A DNA stretch of 64,000 bases from Cryobacterium breve (GTDB taxonomy: Bacteria; Actinomycetota; Actinomycetes; Actinomycetales; Microbacteriaceae), in assembly GCF_027594785.1 (NCBI RefSeq), contig NZ_CP075584.1, positions 2,294,001 through 2,358,000 of the forward strand, written 5' to 3'. The number at the start of each line of letters is the position of its first letter. Within the stretch, counting starts at the first letter, position 1. Of this stretch, positions 54,194-61,855 are shown one piece after another. Below the pieces are notes generated by a model. That model did not search any database, was not told where the DNA came from, and saw only the letters and a program-made list of their open reading frames with translations. Made by a program: the position numbers and the translations under genes.

Positions 54194-55360
54194 ATGACGG
54201 TATCCGCAGAAACCCTTCGCCTCCTGGAAAGCCAGGCCATCGAGCTCCCGTCGTGGGCGTTCGGCAACTCGGGCACCCGCTTCAAGGTCTTCTCGACCCC
54301 CGGCACGCCGCGCACCCCCCAGGAGAAGATCGCCGATGCCGCAACGGTCAACAAGTTCACCGCGCTTTCCCCGAGCGTCGCGATCCACATTCCGTGGGAC
54401 AAGGTCGACGACTATGCGGCGCTCGGAAAATACGCCGAAGACCTCGGCGTCACGCTCGGCACGGTCAACTCGAACACCTTCCAGGATGACGCCTACAAGT
54501 TCGGCAGCCTGACCCACCTCGATCCGAAGGTGCGCCAGATGGCGATCGACCACCACTTCGACTGCATCGACATCATGCACGCCACCGGTTCCGCCGACCT
54601 GAAGATCTGGCTAGCCGACGGCACGAACTACCCCGGCCAGGGCGATATCCGCGGCCGCCAGGACCGCCTCGCCGACTCCCTCGGCAAGATCTACGCCCGT
54701 CTCGGCGAGCACCAGCGCCTGGTCCTGGAGTACAAGTTCTTCGAGCCGGCGTTCTATCACACCGACGTGCCCGACTGGGGGACCAGCTACGCCCAGGTGT
54801 CCGCCCTCGGCGACCGCGCCATGGTGTGCCTCGACACCGGCCACCACGCGCCCGGCACGAACATCGAGTTCATCGTCGCCCAGCTGCTCCGCCTCGGCAA
54901 GCTCGGTTCCTTCGACTTCAACTCCCGCTTCTATGCCGACGACGACCTCATCGTCGGAGCGGCAGACCCGTTCCAGCTGTTCCGGATCCTCTACGAAGTC
55001 ATCCGCGGTGGCGGCTACGGACCCGACTCCACCGTCGCGTTCATGCTCGACCAGTGCAACAACGTCGAAGAGAAGATCCCCGGCCAGATCCGCTCCGTGC
55101 TCAACGTGCAGGAAATGACCGCCCGCGCCCTCAGCGTCGACACCGTCGCCCTCGCGGCGGCGCAGGAGGCCGGCGACGTCCTCGGTGCCAACGGCATCAT
55201 GATGGACGCCTTCTACAGCGACGTCCGCACCGACCTCGCCGCGTGGCGTGAGTCCCGCGGACTTCCGGCCGACCCGATCGCCGCATTCAAGGCATCCGGT
55301 TACCAGGAGAAGATCTGCGCAGAACGCGTCGGCGGCACCCAGGCCGGCTGGGGCGCCTGA
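54194..55360 (+). CDS. rhaI: L-rhamnose isomerase, second copy
   Basis: 388 residues, intact. Same family and motifs as the first copy (FGNSGTRFKVF, EYKFFEPAFYHTDVPDW, CLDTGHHAPGTNIEF). The first about 110 residues and last about 30 differ from the first copy at many positions, for example VAIHIPWDKVDDYAALGKYA, while the middle is nearly identical even at DNA level (54524-55278). It lies 97 bases after the aldolase gene in the same operon. Confidence 0.93.
   Translation: MTVSAETLRLLESQAIELPSWAFGNSGTRFKVFSTPGTPRTPQEKIADAATVNKFTALSPSVAIHIPWDKVDDYAALGKYAEDLGVTLGTVNSNTFQDDAYKFGSLTHLDPKVRQMAIDHHFDCIDIMHATGSADLKIWLADGTNYPGQGDIRGRQDRLADSLGKIYARLGEHQRLVLEYKFFEPAFYHTDVPDWGTSYAQVSALGDRAMVCLDTGHHAPGTNIEFIVAQLLRLGKLGSFDFNSRFYADDDLIVGAADPFQLFRILYEVIRGGGYGPDSTVAFMLDQCNNVEEKIPGQIRSVLNVQEMTARALSVDTVALAAAQEAGDVLGANGIMMDAFYSDVRTDLAAWRESRGLPADPIAAFKASGYQEKICAERVGGTQAGWGA
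54524..55278. repeat. 755-bp inverted repeat, right arm (inside rhaI copy 2)
   Basis: Matches the reverse complement of 42470-43224 with one mismatch (A at 55058). The abrupt edges and diverged flanks indicate recent gene conversion or recombination between the two copies. Confidence 0.88.
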
Positions 55361-55388
55361 CCCCACCCGCCCACCGCGCACCACCTCC

Positions 55389-55456
55389 GAGAGTCGCCGT
55401 TAACGCCGAGATCACCCGTTACACCGGGCGATCTCGGCGACAACGGCGACTCTCGC
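55389..55456. repeat. 68-bp palindrome, family B copy 2 (26-16-26)
   Basis: Arms 55389-55414 and 55431-55456 start and end with CGAGAGTCGCC/GGCGACTCTCG, differ by two bases, and enclose a 16-base spacer. It lies between rhaI copy 2 and rhaB copy 2, the same relative place (just before a rhaB) as the copy at 40108. Confidence 0.88.
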
Positions 55457-55497
55457 TGCACCACCCCATATGCACGTCGACAACAGAGAGTACGAAG

Positions 55498-56959
55498 ATG
55501 ACCACCAGCACGGATGCCGCAGTCGTCGCGGCCGTCGACCTCGGCGCCACGAGCGGCCGGGTCATGCTCGGCCACGTCGGGCGCGAGGGCATCAGCCTCC
55601 GCTCCGTGGCCCGGTTCCCGAACGGGCCGATCCGCCTCAATGAGGACGGGCATCCATCGCTGCACTGGAACATCGTCGAGCTCTACCGGAGCGTGCTCGC
55701 CGGCCTCACGACCGCGGTCGCCGAAGAACCCGGCCTCGTCAGCATCGGCGTCGACTCCTGGGCGGTCGACTACGCGCTGCTGCGCCAGGGTCGGATGCTG
55801 TAGCTCCCGTACCACTACCGTGACGCGCGCACCCAGCCCGCCGTCGATCTCGTCCACCGGGTCGCCACCCCCGCAGAACTCTACGTGGCCAACGGACTGC
55901 AGTTCCTGCCGTTTAACACGCTCTACCAGCTCACCGCAGACCTGACCGCCGGCTCGCTCGACCAGGCCGACCAGGTGCTTCTCGTGCCGGACCTCCTGAA
56001 CTACTGGCTCACCGGGACCGCCGTCGCCGAGCGCTCGAACGCCTCGACCACCGGCCTCCTGAACGTGCGCACCCGCGAATGGGACGACCCCCTCATCGAC
56101 CGCCTCGGCTTCGACAGGCGGATGTTCCCCCGCTCGTCGACGCGGGCACCCGGATCGGCTCCCTGCTGCCCGACGTCGCTGGCGAGATCCGGGCCGGCGG
56201 CCCCATCGACGTGACGGCCATCGGGTCGCACGACACGGCATCCGCCGTCGTGGCCGTGCCCGCGCAGGGCGAGGACTTCGCCTACATCTCCTGCGGCACC
56301 TGGGGGCTTGTCGGCGTCGAGTCTCGAGGCCCCGGTGCTGAGCACGGCCGGCCGCGCGGCCAACTTCACGAACGAGGGCGGCGTCGACGGCCAGGTGCGC
56401 TACCTGCACAACGTGATGGGCCTCTGGCTGCTGAGCGAGTCGATCCGCACCTGGGAGCACGCCGGCGAGACGATCGTCCTCGCCGACCTGCTCCGTGCGG
56501 CTGGCGAGGTGACCGGGCCCGTCGCCGTGTTCGACGCCGATGACCAGCGCTTCCTGGCGCCCGGGGACATGCCCGCGCGCATCCGTGATTACTGCGTCGA
56601 ACACGACCTGCGCGTGCCGAGGTCGAACGCCGAGCTCGTGCGCTCGATCCTCGAAAGCCTGGCGGATGCCTTCGCGCGCGGGGTCGAACAGGCCGGCGTG
56701 CTCTCGGGCAAGAACGTCCGTGTGGTGCACATCGTCGGCGGCGGCTCGCAGAACCGTCTGCTCTGCCAGCTCACGGCCGACCGGATCGGGCTGCCCGTGC
56801 TCGCCGGCCCCGTCGAGGCGACCGCGATCGGCAACGTACTCGTGCAGGCCAGGGCCCAGGGCCTCGTCACCGGTTCGCTCGAGGAGGCTGCGGGCGCTCG
56901 TCGCCCGCAGCTTCGCGCCCGATCGGTACACGCCGGCCCGGACTCTCGTCAGCCGTTAG
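55498..56959 (+). pseudogene. rhaB: Rhamnulokinase, second copy, with stop and three frame breaks
   Basis: The reconstructed product would be about 487 residues, parallel to the first copy: VAAVDLGATSGRVMLG, VDSWAVDYALLRQGRML, FLPFNTLYQLTAD, VVHIVGGGSQNRLLCQLTA. Lesions: an in-frame TAG at 55801-55803, where the first copy has a glycine codon; one C missing in the run 56127-56131; an extra T at 56322 within GAGTCTC (expected GAGCTC); and an extra G at 56886-56887. Four lesions make a real pseudogene plausible, and the first copy could substitute. Two of the four are the AGCT type found in many otherwise sound genes, so sequence error remains possible. Confidence 0.8.
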
Positions 56960-56986
56960 CCGGCACGGGAAACAGGGGAAACAGAA

Positions 56987-57025
56987 AGGAGCGGCCGGCG
57001 CACACGCGCCGGCCGCTCCTGTTTT
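56987..57025 (+). terminator. Rho-independent terminator after the second rhaB
   Basis: AGGAGCGGCCGGCGC pairs with GCGCCGGCCGCTCCT around a four-base loop, followed by GTTTT. It is 27 bases after the rhaB end. Confidence 0.88.
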
Positions 57026-57046
57026 GAATCCACCAACCCGAGGCGT

Positions 57047-57098
57047 ACCTTTCCGGTCGAGAGTGCCCGGTATACGGGTAACTCTCGACCGGAAAGGT
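57047..57098. repeat. 52-bp palindrome, family B copy 3 (18-16-18 core)
   Basis: Perfect arms ACCTTTCCGGTCGAGAGT (57047-57064) and its complement (57081-57098) around a 16-base spacer starting GCCCGG. Arm sequence and spacer start match the copy at 40108, which also has ACCTTTCCGGTCGAGAGT. Confidence 0.88.
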
Positions 57099-57109
57099 GA
57101 CTCGCCGGG

Positions 57110-58261
57110 CTAGTAGATCGAGGTGTACAGCGCGAGGATCTGCTCGACGGTCACGTCGCGCGGGTTGCCGCCGGTGCAGACATCGTCGAAGGCGGCCTGG
57201 GCGAGCGCGGGGAGGTCCTCCTGCTTGGCACCGATTTCGCGCAGGGTCGTCGGGTTTCCGAGGCCGCGGGCGAACGCCGTGACGGCAGTGACGGCCGCGG
57301 TGCGGGCATCCTCGAGCGAGAGCTCTGCGGCGCCGGGAACCTTGAAGGCCACAGCGATGTCGCGGAAGCGCTCGCCGGTCGCGTCGGCGTTGAACGCCAT
57401 CACGGGGGCGAGCAGGATGCCGTTGGCCACGCCGTGCGGGGCGTTGTAGAAGGCGCCGAGCGGGTGGGCCATCCCGTGCACGAGGCCGAGGCCGACGTTG
57501 GAGTAGCCCATGCCCGCGATGTACTGGGCGAGGGCCATGCGGTCCGCGGCGACCGGGTCGCCGTCGGCGGCCGCGGTGAGCGACTCGGCGATCATCGTGA
57601 TCGCCTTGAGGTGGAAGAGGTCGGAGAGTTCCCAGGCGCCCTTGGTCGTGTAGCCCTCGATCGCGTGGGTGAGCGCGTCCAGGCCGGTGGCGACCTTGAG
57701 CGAGCGCGGCGCGGAGGACATCATCTCGGAGTCGACGACGGCGACGATCGGGATCGCGTGCGGGTCGACGCAGACGAACTTGCGCGAGCGTTCGACATCG
57801 GTGATCACGTAGTTGATCGTGGTCTCCGATGCGGTACCCGCCGTGGTCGGCACCGCGATGATCGGAACGGCGGCCCGCTTCGTGGCCGCGACGCCCTCGA
57901 GGGAACGCACGTCCGCGAACTCCGGGTTGTTCGTGATAATGCCGATGGCCTTGCAGGTGTCCTGGGGCGAGCCACCGCCGATACCGATCAACACGTCGGC
58001 GCCCGAAGCCGCGAAGGCCGCGACGCCGCGCTTGACCGCTTCGATCGGCGGGTTCGGGGTGACGTCCGAATAAACCTCATACGGGATTCCGGCATCCTCG
58101 AGGAGGGTCGTGACCTTGCCGGTGACGCCGGTCGCGACGAGCACTTTGTCTGAGACCACAAAGGCCTTGGTGAAGCCACGGGAGGCTATTTCACCGGGAA
58201 TGACGCTAATGGCCCCTGCGCCGAAATGCGCCGTTTGGTTCCAGATCATGCGAGTGATCAT
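57110..58261 (-). CDS. fucO: Lactaldehyde reductase (iron-containing alcohol dehydrogenase)
   Basis: 383 residues, intact. The group III alcohol dehydrogenase features are all present: GIGGGSPQDTCKAIGI for NAD binding, VPTTAGTASETTINYVI, TGLDALTHAIEGYT, and the iron histidines in GLVHGMAHPLGAFYNAPHG. FucO-type enzymes reduce L-lactaldehyde to 1,2-propanediol. It is convergent with the second rhamnose operon, and an operator lies about 35 bases upstream of its start, so it belongs to the same regulon and provides the reductive fate for lactaldehyde. Confidence 0.9.
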   Translation of the reverse strand: MITRMIWNQTAHFGAGAISVIPGEIASRGFTKAFVVSDKVLVATGVTGKVTTLLEDAGIPYEVYSDVTPNPPIEAVKRGVAAFAASGADVLIGIGGGSPQDTCKAIGIITNNPEFADVRSLEGVAATKRAAVPIIAVPTTAGTASETTINYVITDVERSRKFVCVDPHAIPIVAVVDSEMMSSAPRSLKVATGLDALTHAIEGYTTKGAWELSDLFHLKAITMIAESLTAAADGDPVAADRMALAQYIAGMGYSNVGLGLVHGMAHPLGAFYNAPHGVANGILLAPVMAFNADATGERFRDIAVAFKVPGAAELSLEDARTAAVTAVTAFARGLGNPTTLREIGAKQEDLPALAQAAFDDVCTGGNPRDVTVEQILALYTSIY

Positions 58262-58292
58262 TGTCTGACTTCTCTCTGTGTGCGTTCAATGT

Positions 58293-58304
58293 TGAATCGT
58301 TTCA
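58293..58304. promoter_or_regulatory. LacI-type operator between fucO and the phosphorylase genes
   Basis: TGAATCGTTTCA, 32 bases upstream of the leftward fucO gene and about 200 bases upstream of the rightward phosphoglucomutase-like gene. It could control both. Confidence 0.8.
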
Positions 58305-58506
58305 CTTAGAGAAAGTCTACTCGCCGGAGGCACAGGGCATAGGCTTGTTTTGTACTCAGGCGCTGGCCCACCCCGGACCCGGTGGGAAGGCGTCGCTCGC
58401 GATCCTCGCCACCGCCGCCGAGATGTCGACACCCGGGCGAATACAGTCCATAACCGTTCCCCGGCGCCTCCAGTTCCAGGCATCTATCGAGAAGAGCCTC
58501 CCGTCT

Positions 58507-59316
58507 ATGACTTCTCCGACGTTTCCACTTTCGCCCGCCCAGGCCCGCGACCGACTCCTCGGTTTGCGTGGCGTGCTCTTCGACCTCGACGGCGTGCTGA
58601 CTCCCACCGCCGACGTGCACATGGTCGCCTGGTCACGGCTCTTCACCCCCTATCTCGAGGACCAGGGGGTGAGCCCCTCGTACAGCGATGCCGACTACTT
58701 CAAGTACATCGACGGCAAGCCCCGCTACGACGGCGTGCGCAGTCTCCTCGCCTCCCGCGGCATCAGCCTGCCAGACGGTGACCCCACGGATGCCGCGACG
58801 CAGGACACCGTGTGCGGCCTCGGCAACCGGAAGAACGCGGCCTTCAACGAGACCCTCGCGGAAGACGGCGTGACGCCGTACCCCGGCTCGCTCGCCTTCC
58901 TCGACTACGTGGTCAAGGCCGGGCTGCAGGTCGCGGTCGTCACGAGTTCCCGCAACGGCGAGCTCACCCTCGGGGCAGCGGGCATCCGTGACCGCTTCGG
59001 CATCCTCGTCGACGGCAACCTCGCCGCCAAACGCAAGCTCGCCGGGAAGCCCGCGCCGGACACCTACGAACTCGGCGCCGAGCTGCTCGGTCTCACGCCC
59101 GCGGAGTGCGTCGTCGTCGAAGACGCCGAGTCGGGGGTGCAGGCCGGCCGGGCCGGTGATTTCGGGCTGGTTCTCGGAGTCGACCGCGGTGTCGGCCCGC
59201 AGACCCTTCTGGACGCCGGAGCCGATATCGTCGTCTCAGACCTCGATCAACTGGTGCCCCGCCCGTCCGAGCTCAGCACGTCACCCGAAACCGCAACTCG
59301 AGAGGCCACCGCATGA
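58507..59316 (+). CDS. HAD-family beta-phosphoglucomutase-like phosphatase/mutase
   Basis: 269 residues from ATG 58507. HAD motif I GVLFDLDGVLTPTADVHM, motif II VVTSSRNGE, the lysine region LAGKPAPDTYELGAELLG, and motif III VVVEDAESGVQAGRAGDFG are all present, with the helical cap between. The family includes beta-phosphoglucomutase, which turns beta-glucose-1-phosphate into glucose-6-phosphate. It overlaps the GH65 phosphorylase start by four bases (ATGA); this pairing is the usual one, the phosphorylase making beta-glucose-1-phosphate. Confidence 0.87.
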   Translation: MTSPTFPLSPAQARDRLLGLRGVLFDLDGVLTPTADVHMVAWSRLFTPYLEDQGVSPSYSDADYFKYIDGKPRYDGVRSLLASRGISLPDGDPTDAATQDTVCGLGNRKNAAFNETLAEDGVTPYPGSLAFLDYVVKAGLQVAVVTSSRNGELTLGAAGIRDRFGILVDGNLAAKRKLAGKPAPDTYELGAELLGLTPAECVVVEDAESGVQAGRAGDFGLVLGVDRGVGPQTLLDAGADIVVSDLDQLVPRPSELSTSPETATREATA

Positions 59317-61832
59317 ACCTGACGGAAGAGGTCACCCTGGACCCTCTCGACCGCAATCGTTTCCCGGTCGACGAATGGGCGCTCGTCGAGACGGCATTCT
59401 CCGGAGCCGACATCGGTCGCACCGAGACGCTCTTCGCGGTCGGCAACGGCTACCTCGGCCTCCGCGGCAACGTCGACGAGGGCAGGGACGGCCACGTCCA
59501 CGGCACCTACATCAACGGTTTCCACGAGACCTGGCCGATCCGTCACGCGGAAGAGGCCTTCGGCTTCGCCCGCGTGGGCCAGACGATCGTCAACGCGCCA
59601 GACGCCAAGATGATCCGCGTCTACGTCGACGACGAACCGCTCGTGCTGACCCTCGCCGAGCTGCTCAGCTACGAGCGCCGGCTCGACTTCACCACCGGCA
59701 TCCTCTCGCGCTCCCTCGTCTGGCGCACGCCATCGGGCAAGCGCGTCCTGATCCGCTCCCGTCGCATGGTGTCGTTCACCGACCGGCACCTCGCGATCAT
59801 CGACTACGAGGTCACCATGCTTGACGCGGATGCGTCCGTCGTGATCTCGAGCCAGATCCTGAACCGCCAGGACGGCATCAGCGAGTACGACCGGCCCAAG
59901 GGCTCGATGACGACCGATTGGGACCCGCGCAAGGCGGAATCCTTCACCGATCGGGTGCTGCAGCCGCGCTTCAAGCGCGCCTCCGGCGGCCGGTACATCC
60001 TCGGGTTCCGCTGCACGAACTCGGCCATGACGATCGCCTGCGCCGCCGACCACGCGATCGAGACCGTCAACGAGTACGTCGAGTCCTCGGCGATCGGCGA
60101 CGACCTCGCCAAGCACGTGTACACGATCAAGGCCAAGCAGGGCAATTCGATCCACATCACGAAGACGCTCAGCTACCACACCTCCGCGGGCGTGCCCACT
60201 CACGAGCTCGCCGACCGCTGCGACCGCACCCTCGACCGGGCGCGGGACGAGGGCGTCGAATCCTTCATCGCCCGCCAGCAGGAATGGCTCACCGATTTCT
60301 GGGCGCGCACCGACGTGCAGCTTCCCGGGCAGCCCGTGCTGCAGCAGGCCGTGCGCTGGAACCTGTTCCAGCTCGCCCAGGCCTCGATGCGCGCCGACGG
60401 CCAGGGCGTCTCCGCGAAGGGTGTGTCCGGGTCCGGCTACGGCGGCCACTATTTCTGGGACACGGAAGTGTATGTGCTGCCGTTCCTCACTTACACGTCA
60501 CCGAACGCCGCCCGCAATGCGCTGCGCTTCCGGCACGGGATGCTCGACAAGGCCAGGGACCGCGCGACGGAGCTCAACCAGCTCGGCGCCCTGTTCCCGT
60601 GGCGCACGATCAACGGACTCGAGTCGTCCGCCTATTACGCGGCGGGCACGGCGCAGTACCACATCGACGCCGACATCGCCTATGCGCTCAGCCAGTACGT
60701 CGCCGCGACCGGCGACGAGGACTTCCTCGCCCGCGAGGCCATCGACATCCTCGTCGAGACGAGCCGAATGTGGGCGGACCTGGGCTTCTGGCGCGGCAAC
60801 GGGCACGGCAACGACGTGTTCCACATCCACGGCGTCACCGGGCCGGACGAGTACACGACGGTCGTCAACGACAACCTGTACACGAACATCATGGCGCGCT
60901 CGAACCTGCGGAACGCAGTGACCGCCGTCCGCCGGCTGCGGTACATCGACCGCGAGGCCTACGACGCCATGGTCGCCCGGCTGAACCTCGAGGACACCGA
61001 GGTCGCCGAGTGGGCCTTCGCCGCCGAGGCGATGCACATTCCCTTCGACAAGGGCCTCGCCATCCACCCGCAGGACGCGCAGTTCCTCGAAAAGGAACGC
61101 TGGGACCTGTCCCAGACGCCTCCGCAGAACCGGCCGTTGCTGCTGCACTACCACCCGCTCGTGATCTACCGCTTCCAGGTGCTCAAGCAAGCGGATGTCG
61201 TCCTCGCGCTGCTCCTGCAGGGGGACCAGTTCACGCCGGAGGAGAAGCTCGCCGACTTCGACTACTACGACCCGCTCACGACCGGCGACTCGACCCTGTC
61301 CGACGTGGTCCAGTCGATCATCGCTGCCGAGGTCGGGTACCACGAGCTCGCGCTCCGGTACTTCACCTCCGGGCTGTTCGTCGACCTCGCGGACCTGCAC
61401 CACAACGCGGCGGACGGCGTTCACGTCGCATCCGCCGGCGGAGTCTGGAGCGCCCTCGTCTACGGATTCGGCGGCCTGCGCGACCACAACGGCCGGGTCA
61501 CCCTCGACCCTCGGCTACCCGAAGGCTGGGAGGGTCTCACCTTCCGGATCACGCTCAAGGGCACCCGGCTCCGGATCGACCTCAGGCAGGACGAGGTCGA
61601 GGTGACCGTCGAGGCCGGCGTCGAGGCGAAGCTCGCCGTGCGTGGGGCGCCGGCGTTCACCGTCCGTCTCGGCCAGCCCGTCATCGTCCCGCTCGAGCAC
61701 CAGGGCGCCCGCACTCCCGGGGCACCGTCGCCGGCCGCGATCGAGGGCGGACGTCGCGACGACGGCACCGTGATCACCTCGTCGATCCCGACGATCGCGC
61801 ACCTGACCGACTTCATGGACCAGGTCGACTGA
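59313..61832 (+). CDS. Glycoside hydrolase family 65 disaccharide phosphorylase
   Basis: 839 residues, the usual length for GH65. The N-terminal beta-sandwich starts ETLFAVGNGYLGLRGNVDEG; the (alpha/alpha)6 barrel has GYGGHYFWDTEVYVLPFLTY; the catalytic acid glutamate lies in VTGPDEYTTVVNDNLYTN; and the phosphate-binding region includes KQADVVLALLLQGDQFT. It reversibly phosphorolyses an alpha-glucosidic disaccharide to beta-glucose-1-phosphate plus a sugar. Family members act on trehalose, maltose, kojibiose, nigerose and also glucosyl-L-rhamnose. The position behind a rhamnose-regulon operator makes the last the most interesting candidate. The actual substrate cannot be read from motifs. Confidence 0.9.
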   Translation: MNLTEEVTLDPLDRNRFPVDEWALVETAFSGADIGRTETLFAVGNGYLGLRGNVDEGRDGHVHGTYINGFHETWPIRHAEEAFGFARVGQTIVNAPDAKMIRVYVDDEPLVLTLAELLSYERRLDFTTGILSRSLVWRTPSGKRVLIRSRRMVSFTDRHLAIIDYEVTMLDADASVVISSQILNRQDGISEYDRPKGSMTTDWDPRKAESFTDRVLQPRFKRASGGRYILGFRCTNSAMTIACAADHAIETVNEYVESSAIGDDLAKHVYTIKAKQGNSIHITKTLSYHTSAGVPTHELADRCDRTLDRARDEGVESFIARQQEWLTDFWARTDVQLPGQPVLQQAVRWNLFQLAQASMRADGQGVSAKGVSGSGYGGHYFWDTEVYVLPFLTYTSPNAARNALRFRHGMLDKARDRATELNQLGALFPWRTINGLESSAYYAAGTAQYHIDADIAYALSQYVAATGDEDFLAREAIDILVETSRMWADLGFWRGNGHGNDVFHIHGVTGPDEYTTVVNDNLYTNIMARSNLRNAVTAVRRLRYIDREAYDAMVARLNLEDTEVAEWAFAAEAMHIPFDKGLAIHPQDAQFLEKERWDLSQTPPQNRPLLLHYHPLVIYRFQVLKQADVVLALLLQGDQFTPEEKLADFDYYDPLTTGDSTLSDVVQSIIAAEVGYHELALRYFTSGLFVDLADLHHNAADGVHVASAGGVWSALVYGFGGLRDHNGRVTLDPRLPEGWEGLTFRITLKGTRLRIDLRQDEVEVTVEAGVEAKLAVRGAPAFTVRLGQPVIVPLEHQGARTPGAPSPAAIEGGRRDDGTVITSSIPTIAHLTDFMDQVD

Positions 61833-61855
61833 CCCCACCTCTCGTGCGCCGCCGG

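Noticed and set aside
43225..54523. Composite transposon bounded by inverted repeats
   Set aside because: The arms are internal parts of two rhaI genes with no transposase and no target duplication; gene conversion between paralogues explains them better.
5697..56887. Programmed ribosomal frameshifting at AGGCT/AGCCT sites
   Set aside because: The sites occur in all three codon phases and on both strands, have no slippery heptamer or fixed downstream structure, and hit unrelated genes up to three times each.
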